Of a stretch of DNA of 64,000 nt, positions 46,233 to 54,650 are shown piece after piece. Numbering within the stretch: the first letter of the stretch is position 1; each line of letters starts with the position of its first letter. This DNA is from Actinokineospora globicatena. Lineage in GTDB: Bacteria > Actinomycetota > Actinomycetes > Mycobacteriales > Pseudonocardiaceae. Under the pieces are notes generated by a model. The model did not search any database. It saw only the letters and a program-made list of their open reading frames with translations, and had not been told where the DNA came from. A program made the translations under genes and the position numbers. The stretch is taken from the NCBI RefSeq assembly GCF_024171945.1, contig NZ_JAMTCR010000003.1, positions 672,211 through 736,210 of the forward strand, given 5' to 3'.

Positions 46233-46721
46233 ATGAGAACACCACAATCCACACTGGATGACCCTCGGATCCCGGTGAAGGCCAAGATCGCCGCGGCGTG
46301 GACGAGCATCATGTTCCTGTACGCCTATGTGGACATCATCGCCTTCTTCAAGCCCGGCGTCGTCGACAACATCCTGGCGGGCCGCGTCTGGGAGTTCGAG
46401 GTCAGCCAGGCGCTGTTGACCACGTTCCTGGTGCTCATGGCGATCCCAATCCTCATGGTCGTCCTGTCGATGACGCTGCCCGCCCGGGCCAACCGGGTCA
46501 CGAACCTCGTCGTGGCCTCGGTGCAGATCCCCTACGCGGGGTTCAACGTGGTGGGCGAGCCCTGGACCCTCTTCTACGGCCTCGGCGTCGCGCTGGAAGT
46601 GATCCTTCTCGTCATCATCCTGCGCTGGGCCTGGACCTGGCCCCGCACCGCACCGTCGGCGCCCCTGGGCGCGACCAGCCGGTCGGCGAGCGAGGACAGG
46701 GTCGTGGCGAGAGAGAGGTAG
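46233..46721 (+). CDS. DUF6326-like four-helix membrane protein
   Basis: 162 residues. The N-terminus DPRIPVKAKIAAAWTSIMFL followed by YAYVDIIAFFKPGVVDNIL and repeated hydrophobic helices (LLTTFLVLMAIPILMVVLSM; NLVVASVQIPYAGFNVV; LFYGLGVALEVILLVIILRW) matches small actinobacterial and Bacteroidetes membrane proteins usually annotated DUF6326. No catalytic motif. ACGGAG lies before the ATG; divergent from the sensor kinase across about 160 bp. Function unknown. Confidence 0.75.
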   Translation: MRTPQSTLDDPRIPVKAKIAAAWTSIMFLYAYVDIIAFFKPGVVDNILAGRVWEFEVSQALLTTFLVLMAIPILMVVLSMTLPARANRVTNLVVASVQIPYAGFNVVGEPWTLFYGLGVALEVILLVIILRWAWTWPRTAPSAPLGATSRSASEDRVVARER

Positions 46722-46786
46722 CGGAGCCTGCTGCCGCGACCCTTGCACTCTTGGACCGCGCCGCGGGTGGTCTGGGAGGGTGGGGA

Positions 46787-47242
46787 ATGCGCACGATTGA
46801 GCAGCGGGCGGCGGAGTTCGGGCGGGTCCACGGCACCAAGGAGTTGGCCGGGCTGCGGTACTACACGGGCGGCGCGGGCGAGTCCGTGTTTATGTTGCCC
46901 GGAGGGGCGGGGGTCGGGGTCAGCTGGGTGGATCTCGCGCTCGCCCTGCGCGGCGAGTACCGGACGATCACGCTCGACTACCCGCCCACCGCCATGACCT
47001 TGGCCTCGCTGGCCGACGACCTGGTCGCGCTCTTGGACGCCGAGGGGGTCGACCGGGCGCACGTGGTGGGGCAGTCGGCGGGCGGCATGCTCGCCGAGGT
47101 GCTCACCCAGCGGGCGCCGGATCGGGTCGCGTCCCTGGTGTTCAGCGGGACGCCATGCTGCTCGACCTTGCCCGGCACTCAGACCAGTTCAAGCCGGGGC
47201 GGCGCGGCCCCACGCAAGAGCGGGACATCACCCGATCGGTGA
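46787..47242 (+). pseudogene. Truncated alpha/beta hydrolase
   Basis: The first ~125 residues are a normal alpha/beta-hydrolase N-terminus: SVFMLPGGAGVGVSWVDLAL (oxyanion loop), RTITLDYPPTAMTLASLADD, nucleophile elbow HVVGQSAGGMLAEVLTQRAP, and DRVASLVFSGT. After that the frame degenerates into a Ser/Arg/Gly-rich tail and stops at 151 residues. Full-length relatives are about 260-290 residues, and the lid and catalytic Asp/His are missing. The simplest view is a frameshifted or deleted gene that is probably inactive. Gly-rich ribosome site GGGTGGGG before the ATG. Confidence 0.6.
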
Positions 47243-47381
47243 GACCACTCCCGATCGGCTGAACCTCGCCTGTCGCTACGACGCGATCCTGTCGTCCACC
47301 GGTAGACCGTTCGCGGGAGGTCGTCCGGAGGTCGGAGGGCCAGCTACTCTCAGTGACAACAGATGAACTCAGAGGAGTCTC

Positions 47382-47654
47382 GTGTCCGCACGCACGACTT
47401 TCGCCGCCGCCGCTGTTTTCGCCGCGGGCCTGTCCGCGCTGATCACCACCCCAGCCATGGCGTCCGGCCCCACAGTCGGCGTCGACCTCGACACCAACTT
47501 CGGCGGCGGCGTCAACGCGGCCAACAACTGGAACTTCACAGCCGCCGCGGTCTGCCTCCAGGAGGTCGCCGTCGTCCCCGTCCTGGGCGACTACGTCAGC
47601 GACCACGTCAACAACTGCTCCAACGGCAACGTGATCGACCACTCCGGCAAGTGA
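47382..47654 (+). CDS. Small secreted protein with two cysteines
   Basis: A 90-residue product from GTG with AGAGGAG 5 nt upstream. A clear Sec signal (TTFAAAAVFAAGLSALITTP then AMA-SG) leaves a mature ~62-residue Asn/Val-rich protein containing two Cys (AAAVCLQEVA and VNNCSNGN), which could form one disulfide. No family is recognised; small Asn-rich secreted proteins are common in this group as surface or hyphal proteins. It stands alone with its own ribosome site. Confidence 0.7.
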   Translation: MSARTTFAAAAVFAAGLSALITTPAMASGPTVGVDLDTNFGGGVNAANNWNFTAAAVCLQEVAVVPVLGDYVSDHVNNCSNGNVIDHSGK

Positions 47655-47860
47655 TCCCCGCTCCCACAACGAGGTTTCACCAAGACCTACTGGCTCAGCC
47701 GGGAGCATAGGTTCTCCGCGGTCCCCAACGGCGCCGACTGGGTGCCGTGGCAGTGGAAGTACTATCCCGACTCCCAGCTGACCTACCCCCTGCTGGCGAC
47801 CGTCGGCAGCGGCAACACCACCACCGACGTCAGCCAACCGAGGCCTTGGCGCGGGTCAGT
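47655..47860 (+). other. Coding-like fragment without a start, possibly gene remnant
   Basis: After the small secreted protein, one frame reads GFTKTYWLSREHRF, SAVPNGADWVPWQWKYYPDS and QLTYPLLATVGSGNTTTDVS without stops but also without a plausible start or ribosome site, and it then runs into the 3' end of the opposite SDR gene. Its Trp/Tyr-rich composition looks protein-like rather than random. It may be the tail of a lost secreted-protein gene. No family recognised. Confidence 0.3.
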
Positions 47861-48539
47861 GTGCGCGCGGGCGCAGGATGAGTTCGGTGGGATGCGCGTC
47901 GTCGGTGGTGGTGATGGCGTTGTGCACTGCTGTCGCGACGGATTCGGGTCGTAGGTACTTGTCCGGCTCGAACTCGCGGCCCTCGGCGGCGCGCATCCCC
48001 CGCTGCATGTCGGTGGCGGTCTGGCCCGGGTAAACGGTCGTGACCCGCAGTTCCGGTTCCTCGGCCCGCAAGACGTCCGCGAACGCGCGCACCGCGAACT
48101 TGCTCGCCGCGTAGGGTCCTCGCCCCGGGTTCGCGGAGCGCCCGGAGCCCGAGTTGATCACCACGACGTGCCCCCTCGCGGCACGCAGTGCGGGCAGCAC
48201 CAACCGGGTCAACTCGGCCACCGCGATGACGTTGACCTCGAAGTGCCGCCGCCACACCTCCGCCCCGGCATCCGCGATCGCCCCCAGTTCGACGATCCCA
48301 GCCGAGTGCACGAGTACGTCCAACGTCTCGATGTCCCGCGTCGCCGCGGCAACCGCGGCCCCATCAGCGAGATCCACCGCCCACGGCGTGGCCGCAGGCA
48401 ACTCCTCCGCCAGCTCCCGCAACGCGTCGCCATCCCGGCCGCCAAGCAGCAACTCGTGACTGTGCCCGAGCGCGCGTGCGACAGCAGCGCCAATGCCACG
48501 CGACGCACCAGTGATCAACGCAAGAGGTCGCCTGCTCAT
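47856..48539 (-). CDS. Short-chain dehydrogenase/reductase
   Basis: 227 residues of the classical SDR fold: cofactor motif LITGASRGIGAAVARAL (TGxxxGxG), DLADG for adenine contact, VHSAG (NNAG equivalent), catalytic Ser in VINSGSG and YAASK for Tyr/Lys, then YPGQTATDM. The Arg in TGASRG and the GGRD after beta2 favour NADP(H). The ATG six codons into the longest frame is used because GGTGAACGCC precedes it. Substrate unknown; neighbours give no pathway hint. Confidence 0.88.
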   Translation of the reverse strand: MSRRPLALITGASRGIGAAVARALGHSHELLLGGRDGDALRELAEELPAATPWAVDLADGAAVAAATRDIETLDVLVHSAGIVELGAIADAGAEVWRRHFEVNVIAVAELTRLVLPALRAARGHVVVINSGSGRSANPGRGPYAASKFAVRAFADVLRAEEPELRVTTVYPGQTATDMQRGMRAAEGREFEPDKYLRPESVATAVHNAITTTDDAHPTELILRPRAH

Positions 48540-48585
48540 GGCGTTCACCGTAACCACGGACCAGCCCGCTGGCGTACCGCGAAGA

Positions 48586-49569
48586 TCACACGGGCTGGCT
48601 CAAGGCGGCCAGTTGGTCCGCGTACTCGATGCGGTTGACCCAGGTGGTGGGCCAGGCGGCCAGGCCGTGGGTGGCGCCGAGGAAGGCGCCTGCCAGGGCG
48701 GCGATCGAGTCGGAGTCGCCGCTGGTTCGGGCGGCTCGGGTGATGGCGGCGACGGGGTTGTCGTGGTGGCGGATGGCGCAGTAGAGGGCCGTGGCCAGGG
48801 CTTCCTCGGCGATCCAGCCCTCGCCGGTGGCCAGGCAGGCGTCGGTGTTGTCGTCGGGGTGGGTGAGGGCTTCCTGGAGGCGGTGCAGCGCGGCGGCGCA
48901 CTCGTCCCAGCCTTGGGTGATGAACGCGGACGGCGTGGGGGCGGTCTGCCAGAGGGAGCCGAGCCAGTCGTGCAGGTAGACCTCGCGGCGGAGGGCGCAG
49001 CGGTGCAGGAGGGTGGTGGGGATGTCGGACAACTGCATCCCGTCGATGAGGAGCCTGGTCGCCAGCGCGGTCAGCTCGGACGCGGCGAGCGCGGTGGGGT
49101 GGCCGTGGGTCATGGCGGCCTGGAGTTGGGACATAGCAGCCAACTGCTCGTACGGCAGGTCCGGGATGAGGCCAATGGGCGTGACGCGCATGTTGGCGCC
49201 GCACCCCTTGGAGCTCACGACGGTGGCCTCGCCCCAGGGAAGCCCGGCTCGCAACCCCGCACACGCTCGCATACAAGTGTTGCCCGGCGCCCGGTTGTTG
49301 TCCGGGCTGTAGGCCCACTCCACGAACCGTTCGCGCAGCCGGGGTTCCAACGCCGCCGCGGTGTAGTTCGGGGCGATGTCGCGCAGAGACCACGCCACGG
49401 CCAGCGCCATCTGGGTGTCGTCGGTGACCAGGGCAGGATCGCCCTCTAAGTCGCTGGGACCGGTGGGCCCGTACCACTCCTCGATCTTGGCGACCGTGAG
49501 GAACTCCGTGGGCCGCGCCAAAGCGTCCCCAAAAGCCAACCCGTACAACGACCCCGCGACACGATCCAT
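48586..49569 (-). CDS. ADP-ribosylglycohydrolase family protein
   Basis: About 327 residues of the DraG/ARH fold. Metal-binding motifs: GLAFGDALARPTEF at the N-terminus, ALVTDDTQMALAV (second motif), AARTSGDSDSIAALAGAFLG (third motif, paired Asp). These coordinate two Mg ions that hydrolyse N- or O-linked ADP-ribose. Many actinobacterial members have unknown substrates. ATG at MDRVAG chosen as the family N-terminus. Faces the FkbM gene on the same strand with a ~58-nt gap. Confidence 0.88.
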   Translation of the reverse strand: MDRVAGSLYGLAFGDALARPTEFLTVAKIEEWYGPTGPSDLEGDPALVTDDTQMALAVAWSLRDIAPNYTAAALEPRLRERFVEWAYSPDNNRAPGNTCMRACAGLRAGLPWGEATVVSSKGCGANMRVTPIGLIPDLPYEQLAAMSQLQAAMTHGHPTALAASELTALATRLLIDGMQLSDIPTTLLHRCALRREVYLHDWLGSLWQTAPTPSAFITQGWDECAAALHRLQEALTHPDDNTDACLATGEGWIAEEALATALYCAIRHHDNPVAAITRAARTSGDSDSIAALAGAFLGATHGLAAWPTTWVNRIEYADQLAALSQPV

Positions 49570-49627
49570 GGCCAGCACCCTAGTCGGACCACTGCGAGCC
49601 CGTGGGGGCGCGGTGACAAGACATCCA

Positions 49628-50668
49628 CTACAGGGACGACACCACGGTCACGGCGTCCGGGAGCTCGTCGCTGTTTTCCCTCAGCCAGGCCATGATCGCC
49701 GCGCCGTTCAGCTCCCCCGCATTCCCCAATGCCGCCACCACCGGCCGGGGATCCGCGGCGTACGAGGGGCGGATGGCCTGGACCGCGAACCGGCCCGCAC
49801 CTGTCAAGATCTCCGACTCCGACACTGTGACGTCAAACCCGTGCTCCTCCAACAAGGTTCGCACCACACCGACGCGGCCCGCGGTAGGTAAGCCGTCCTC
49901 GTCGTGGACCTCCATCACCACCTGTTGGACCAGGTCCCACTGCGTGGAGTCGATGCCCCGCAGGACGTCCAGCTCCGCGCGCTGCACGTCGATCTTCAGC
50001 AGGTCGATCACCGGCACCCCGCTCTCCGTGATGAGCGACGAGGTGCGGCGGAGCTGGCAGGTGCGGTAGTCGTACTCGAACTCCTTGGCCAGGATGGCCT
50101 CCACCGCCGCCAGGTGGTCCTCGCGGCCCTGGGGGCCGGAGACGCGCTGGTGGTCGATGTAGTTCTTGATCAGGTGCTTCTCGTTGTCGAAGGCCGCGTA
50201 GTCCGTGCGGCAGGACATGATGGAGATCTCGGGGTAGTAGTTGAAGCGGATGCGTTCGTCGCGGGCTGACAGGCCGATCTCGTGCAGGTGGGCCGTGACC
50301 CCGTACCTGTCGACGTTGGCGCGGAGCTTGGCGAAGACCTCGGGGACCGGTTCGAACGCGTGCACCGTGGCCGAGGGGCAGCGGGCGGCGACGAACAGGG
50401 CGAACATGCCGATGTTGGCGCCGACGTCGAAGACCACGGCGTTCGCGCGCAGGACGATGCCGCCCTGCAGGTAGGTCTCGCCGAGGAAGATCTCGTCGTG
50501 CAGGAAGCGGGTCTCGGTGGGTGAGACCTCCGCGAGGCCGTGCACGCTGTCCTGGACCGACCACGGCAGCACCCGCGCGGTCAGCCGCCCGTCGGGCGCG
50601 CGGTCCACCCGGGCGCGGGCGACGCCCGGGTAGCGCGACAGGGTGGATTCCAGTCGGTCAGTCGTCAT
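49628..50668 (-). CDS. FkbM-family SAM-dependent methyltransferase
   Basis: 346 residues. SAM-binding motif I in VVFDVGANIGMFALFVAA, followed by VHAFEPVPEVFAKLRANV and the FkbM hallmark DLLKIDVQRAELDVLRGI. FkbM enzymes O-methylate sugars, polyketides or peptides. The first ~40 residues (LSRYPGVARARVDRAPDGRL then TARVLPW) look like the end of an NRPS A domain (HPGVxxAxV...GRLxAYVxP), suggesting origin by excision from an NRPS. The ATG lies only 35 nt downstream of a tRNA-like gene on the same strand, so the two are probably on one primary transcript. Divergent from carrier-protein and LanM genes. Confidence 0.88.
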   Translation of the reverse strand: MTTDRLESTLSRYPGVARARVDRAPDGRLTARVLPWSVQDSVHGLAEVSPTETRFLHDEIFLGETYLQGGIVLRANAVVFDVGANIGMFALFVAARCPSATVHAFEPVPEVFAKLRANVDRYGVTAHLHEIGLSARDERIRFNYYPEISIMSCRTDYAAFDNEKHLIKNYIDHQRVSGPQGREDHLAAVEAILAKEFEYDYRTCQLRRTSSLITESGVPVIDLLKIDVQRAELDVLRGIDSTQWDLVQQVVMEVHDEDGLPTAGRVGVVRTLLEEHGFDVTVSESEILTGAGRFAVQAIRPSYAADPRPVVAALGNAGELNGAAIMAWLRENSDELPDAVTVVSSL

Positions 50669-50701
50669 CGGACCCCGGTCTTTCCGTTCGCTGCTGCTCC
50701 A

Positions 50702-50787
<86 letters not shown>

Positions 50788-50802
50788 CAGTACATTCCTC
50801 GC

Positions 50803-50884
50803 GGAGAAGGCAGGATTCGAACCTGCGTGGGCTCGCGCCCGCCGGTCGAGACCGGCCCCGATAATCCGCTCCGGGCACCTCTCC
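50803..50884 (-). tRNA. tRNA-Ser-like RNA with unusable anticodon loop (element 2)
   Basis: Paralogue of the neighbouring element. Acceptor GGAGAGG/CTTCTCC (one G-U), D arm CCCG/CGGG with loop GAGCGGATTAT, anticodon-position arm GCCGGT-CTCG-ACCGGC (6-bp stem, tetraloop, 16 nt in all, so no 7-nt loop is possible), variable arm GGGC-GCGA-GCCC, T arm identical to element 1, G73, no CCA. Relative to element 1 the anticodon-arm and variable-arm stems differ by paired changes that keep pairing, which indicates selection on structure. Not tRNA-Sec (no UCA, no 8-bp acceptor). Probably charged by SerRS, which ignores the anticodon; this is inference. Confidence 0.65.
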
Positions 50885-50905
50885 TCGGGCCTTCGAGTTC
50901 CGGCC

Positions 50906-50988
50906 CGCTGAGGACAACCCTGCCCGACCGCGCTGACAAAGCACCCGCATTCCGCTGACACCGAAAGGGGATCACCGGCGCGTCAGCG
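50906..50988. promoter_or_regulatory. Repeated CGCTGACA elements in the tRNA-like/carrier-protein divergent gap
   Basis: CGCTGACA occurs at 50931 and 50953, exactly 22 bp apart. An inverted copy (CGTCAGCG) is at 50981 and a partial copy CGCTG at 50906. A 22-bp periodicity is two helical turns, as used by SARP-type activators. A GC hairpin CGGGCC/GGCCCG (50886-50907) adjoins element 2. The gap should contain promoters for both the leftward tRNA-like/FkbM unit and the rightward carrier/LanM unit. Confidence 0.45.
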
Positions 50989-51037
50989 GGTGATCAGGAA
51001 TATCTGGGACTGTCGCGGGCAGACGAAAGGGGAACCG

Positions 51038-51376
51038 ATGACCGAGGACCGGGAGCGCGTGTTCACCGGTGTCTTCGCGGCCGTGCTCGGCAAACCGGGG
51101 GTCGGCGCGCACGAGGGGTTCTTCGACGCCGGCGGGGACAGTGTGTTGGCGCTGCAGGTCGTCGCCCGCGCGCACGAGGCGGGTCTGGCGATCACCGTGC
51201 GAGATGTCTTCGAGCACCAGACCATCGCGCTGCTGGCGGCGCGGGCGGTCCCGGTGGACCTCACCCCCACGGCCGCCGCGTTACCCGAGGTGACCGACGA
51301 CCAGCTCGCCGAGTTCGCCGACGAGGACGAGGGGGACGTCCCCGTGCCCACCGGCTGGGAGCGAGAAATTAGGTAG
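51038..51376 (+). CDS. Stand-alone peptidyl carrier protein (NRPS T domain)
   Basis: 112 residues: a T-domain fold with EGFFDAGGDSVLALQVVARA (phosphopantetheine Ser in GGDSV), DVFEHQTIALLAARAV as helix III-IV, and an acidic C-terminal tail (TDDQLAEFADEDEGDVP) like NRPS C-terminal linkers. GGDS rather than GGHS is typical of carriers working with trans-acting partners. GAAAGGGG precedes the ATG. It leads the rightward unit before LanM. No A domain is encoded in the locus, so its loading enzyme must be elsewhere. A 7-bp dyad overlaps its stop codon. Confidence 0.85.
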   Translation: MTEDRERVFTGVFAAVLGKPGVGAHEGFFDAGGDSVLALQVVARAHEAGLAITVRDVFEHQTIALLAARAVPVDLTPTAAALPEVTDDQLAEFADEDEGDVPVPTGWEREIR

Positions 51377-51386
51377 GTTCTACCTA
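51370..51386. repeat. Perfect 7-3-7 dyad over the carrier-protein stop codon
   Basis: TAGGTAG-GTT-CTACCTA, with the carrier stop TAG inside the left arm and the LanM start about 38 nt further on. It could be an operator, a weak hairpin separating the two translation units, or a processing site. The following TATATC could serve as a -10 box for LanM. Confidence 0.5.
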
Positions 51387-51423
51387 TATCGGCTCCCCTT
51401 GACCGTGTCAGGGTGCACGGGTG

Positions 51424-54267
51424 ATGAGACAGGCGGCCGAACCGGGCACCCGCCAGTCGGCGCAGGAGTACACGCCGAACTGGTGGCTCCCGGCCGCGCC
51501 TGGCGAGTCGGAGCGACCACCGTGGGTGTCCGCCATCGAGGTCGTGACCCGCGCCGCGGCACCCCGCGCGACGGTCGATCCCGACTGGCGCGCCGCGATC
51601 GCCGGGGCGTTGCACCCCCTGGTCAACGCCGCCACCCCGTCGCTGACCAACCAGTACGTCGACGCTGGTGCGGTGGGTTCCGCGTACGCCGACTGGCTCG
51701 GTCGACGCCTCGTCACGCTGTCCAGCCGCGCGGTGGTCGACACAATGCACGCCAAGCGGCTCATCGGCACTGACGGCCGTGAGCGGTTCGTCCAGTTCGT
51801 CCGGGAGCTGTCTACGCCGACCGGACTAGCCGAATTGTTCACCGCCTACCCCGTCCTCGCCCGGCTGCTCGCCCAGACCTGCGCGGCGGCACGGGAGGCG
51901 ACCACCGAGCTGCTCGTCAGGTTCGCCCGCGACCGCGACGACATCGTCGAGCACCTGCTCGGCGGCGCCGATCCCGGCCAGTTGGTCCGGCTGCGCCCCG
52001 GCCTCGGCGACCCGCACCGCGGCGGCCGGACGGTCGCCGAACTCGTCTTCGCCGATGGCCGCGCCGTGATCTACCGGCCGCGCGAGGTCGGCACGCACGT
52101 CACGTTCAAGCGGTTCGTCGACCAGCTCAACGCGCACCTGCCCGACCTCGGCCTACGCGCCCTGAACACGGTCGTGCGCGCCGACTACGGCTGGGTCGAG
52201 CACGTCAGCCCAGCCCCGCTGCCGGACCCCGACGCCGCCACGGTGTTCTACCGCCGACAAGGCGCGCTGCTGGCCCTGCTGCACCTGTTGCACGCCACCG
52301 ACCTGCACTACGGCAACGTCGTGGCCTGCGGCGACCAGCCGGTCATGGTCGACGTCGAGACGCTGCTGCACCCCGTCATCGGCCAGCAGGACACCGGCTG
52401 CCCGGCGGCCGCGACGCTGACCGACTCGGTGCACCGCACCGCGCTGCTGCCCGTCCCGACCGTCGGCGACCAGGGCACGATCGACATCTCCGGCATCGGC
52501 GCCGCCCGGGGCGGGTTCTGGCCGGGCACCGGACTCGACTGGGCCGACCCGGGCACCGACGCCATGCGCCCCGTCCGCCGCCCCCTCGTCTTCGCCGGTG
52601 GCGACAACCGGCCGACCCACGCGGGCCGCCAGCTCGACCCGCTGCCGCACGAACCGGCCATCGTCGCCGGGTTCCGGCTGGCCTACGACGCCGTCCTGCG
52701 CCACCGCGCCGACTACGTGCGGCTGATCACCGCGTGCGCCGACCTGCCGATCCGCGTCGTGGCCCGCCCGACCCGGTCCTACGCGGCGCTGCTGGCCGAG
52801 ACCACGGACCCGGCGCTGCTGCGCGACGCGGCGAGCTGGGAGCAGGCGTTCGCCGCCCCCGGGCTCCTGCCGTCCGAGCGCGCCGACCTGCTCGCGGGTG
52901 ACATCCCGCTGTTCACCTGCCGCGCGGGCGACCGGGAGATCACCGCGACCGACGGCTCGGTGATCACGGGGGCCATCACCAGGACCGGCCTGGACTGCGC
53001 GCTGGACAAGGTCGCCGCGATGAGCGAGACCGACCGGCGCGACCAGGCGTGGGTCATCGCCGCGACCATGGCGACCACGCACCCCGGGACCGACCACCAC
53101 TGCCCCGCGCCGTCGATCGGTCCGCTGGTCGGCACGGCCGCGGACCCGGAACGGCTGCTCGCGGCCGCGTGCGGGCTCGGCGACCAGCTCATCGCCGCCA
53201 GCCACGCCCGCCAGGGCCGGGTCAACTGGCTCGGGCTCGACCTGGTCGACGAGCGGCAGTGGCTGGTGCTGCCGATGGGCGCCGCGCTGGGCAGCGGCTA
53301 CCTCGGGGTCGCGCTGTTCCTGGCGCAGCTGGCCGAGACCAGCGGCATCGCCCGGTACCGGGAGGTCGCGGCGGAGGCGATCACCGCGGTGCCCGGGCTC
53401 CTCGACACCCTGGCTGGGGCGCCGCACCTCGTCGCGGCGATCGGTGGCGGCGCACAGCAGGGGCTGGGTGGCATCGCCTACGCCCTGGCGCGGCTGGCGC
53501 GGCTGCTCGACGACGACGAGGTACGCGGCTGGGCGGCGCACGCGGTCGGGTTGACCGCGCACGCCACCACGCCGGGTGACCCGCACGGCTGGGACGCCGG
53601 CACCGCGGGTTGCCTGGCCGCCATGCTCGCCGTGCACACCGAACTGGGACTGCCGGAGGCGGCGCGGGTTGGGGCAGCCCGCGCCGCGACGCTCCAGCGG
53701 TACCTGGCGGTGGTCGACGAACCCCAACGCGTGGGGTTCGCCGACGGCGCGGCGGGCATGGCGCTGGCCCTGTCCAGGTACGCGGCGTGGGAGCCCGACC
53801 AGGCGGCCTCAGCTGCGGCGATGGCGGCGGCGAGGCAGGTCGTGGCGACCGCGGCGGCACCCACCGACGACGTCGGGTGGTGCCAGGGGGCCGCGGGGAT
53901 GGCCGTGGGGGCAGCGGCGGCCGGGATCGGGTGTGATGTGCTGTCGCTGCTCGGCGGGACCGAGCGGGCGGTACCGGCCGACCTGAGCCTGTGCCACGGC
54001 GAGTCGGGGATCACCGAAGCGCTGCTGGTGCTCGCCTCGGCCGACCGGTGCCCGCGCTCGACCCTGCGGGGGCGCGCCGCGCTGCTGCTCGACGCGCTCG
54101 AACGGCACGGCCCGGTGTGCGGCACACCGGGCGGGGTCAGCACACCCGGCCTGCTGCGTGGGGTCGCCGGTGTGGGCTACGGGCTGCTGCGGTTGGCTTT
54201 CGCCGACCGGGTGCCCTCGGTGGTGACGCTGGAACCAGGGGTTCCGGTGGTTGGCAATGGCACGTGA
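51424..54267 (+). CDS. Class II lanthipeptide synthetase (LanM)
   Basis: 947 residues. The N-terminal dehydratase (DUF4135, ~1-580) shows VIYRPREVGTHVTFKRFVDQ, HATDLHYGNVVACGDQPVMV, DVETLLHP, the kinase-like activation and catalytic elements that phosphorylate and eliminate Ser/Thr. The C-terminal LanC-like cyclase (~600-947) has repeated GxxG helices and the zinc ligands Cys in DVGWCQGAAGM and Cys-His in SLCHGESGI. LanM enzymes install lanthionine rings on a precursor peptide. The ATG is preferred to the adjacent GTG. A 70-residue ORF with a Ser/Thr/Cys C-terminus follows 19 nt downstream. No LanT protease/transporter is visible nearby. Confidence 0.9.
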   Translation: MRQAAEPGTRQSAQEYTPNWWLPAAPGESERPPWVSAIEVVTRAAAPRATVDPDWRAAIAGALHPLVNAATPSLTNQYVDAGAVGSAYADWLGRRLVTLSSRAVVDTMHAKRLIGTDGRERFVQFVRELSTPTGLAELFTAYPVLARLLAQTCAAAREATTELLVRFARDRDDIVEHLLGGADPGQLVRLRPGLGDPHRGGRTVAELVFADGRAVIYRPREVGTHVTFKRFVDQLNAHLPDLGLRALNTVVRADYGWVEHVSPAPLPDPDAATVFYRRQGALLALLHLLHATDLHYGNVVACGDQPVMVDVETLLHPVIGQQDTGCPAAATLTDSVHRTALLPVPTVGDQGTIDISGIGAARGGFWPGTGLDWADPGTDAMRPVRRPLVFAGGDNRPTHAGRQLDPLPHEPAIVAGFRLAYDAVLRHRADYVRLITACADLPIRVVARPTRSYAALLAETTDPALLRDAASWEQAFAAPGLLPSERADLLAGDIPLFTCRAGDREITATDGSVITGAITRTGLDCALDKVAAMSETDRRDQAWVIAATMATTHPGTDHHCPAPSIGPLVGTAADPERLLAAACGLGDQLIAASHARQGRVNWLGLDLVDERQWLVLPMGAALGSGYLGVALFLAQLAETSGIARYREVAAEAITAVPGLLDTLAGAPHLVAAIGGGAQQGLGGIAYALARLARLLDDDEVRGWAAHAVGLTAHATTPGDPHGWDAGTAGCLAAMLAVHTELGLPEAARVGAARAATLQRYLAVVDEPQRVGFADGAAGMALALSRYAAWEPDQAASAAAMAAARQVVATAAAPTDDVGWCQGAAGMAVGAAAAGIGCDVLSLLGGTERAVPADLSLCHGESGITEALLVLASADRCPRSTLRGRAALLLDALERHGPVCGTPGGVSTPGLLRGVAGVGYGLLRLAFADRVPSVVTLEPGVPVVGNGT

Positions 54268-54286
54268 CGAAGGGGAGTGGACGGAT

Positions 54287-54499
54287 ATGGGTGACGGCGA
54301 TTTCCTCGACCAGGTCCGCGGCGGGTCGTGGCGGGCACTGCCCGCGGTGACCTTCGGTGTCCGGGCGGCCGCGCTGGCCGGTCTGGTGATCACCGCGGGA
54401 GCGGCGTCGGCGGTGGCGTTCGGGGCGTTCGACGACCCCGCCGCCGTGGCGGCCAACTGGCCGGGTAGCACTACCTGCTGCCCGGAGCTCCCCAACTAG
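54287..54499 (+). CDS. Candidate LanM substrate peptide with hydrophobic segment
   Basis: 70 residues: an acidic N-terminus MGDGDFLDQVRGGSW, then a hydrophobic ~30-residue stretch (VTFGVRAAALAGLVITAGAA) that could span a membrane, then AFDDPAAVAANWPG and a short tail STTCCPELPN. Adjacent Ser/Thr and Cys at the C-terminus suit lanthionine formation, and the gene follows LanM by 19 nt with GGGGAG upstream. The hydrophobic segment is atypical for a leader, and there is no double-glycine site just before the tail. It may therefore be a membrane protein of the locus instead of the precursor. Confidence 0.5.
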   Translation: MGDGDFLDQVRGGSWRALPAVTFGVRAAALAGLVITAGAASAVAFGAFDDPAAVAANWPGSTTCCPELPN

Positions 54500-54518
54500 A
54501 GAAACGGGTGCCGATCAC

Positions 54519-54584
54519 TCGCGTGGCGCGACCGGCGGAACTCTCGGTGGTCGCTACCGATCCGCCGGTGACCGCGCCACGCGA
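54519..54584. terminator. Strong two-part hairpin after the LanM unit
   Basis: TCGCGTGGCGCG (54519-54530) pairs with CGCGCCACGCGA (54573-54584), and CCGGCGGA (54532-54539) pairs inside it with TCCGCCGG (54561-54568), giving about 20 bp with one small asymmetric bulge and a 21-nt loop. No U-tract follows. It should end the carrier/LanM/peptide transcript before the LuxR gene. Confidence 0.7.
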
Positions 54585-54650
54585 TTATCGGGGGCCGTGA
54601 TGAGCATTCGCACTGCCGTTTGGTGGATAGACCGGAAATCGGCTCGCCGC

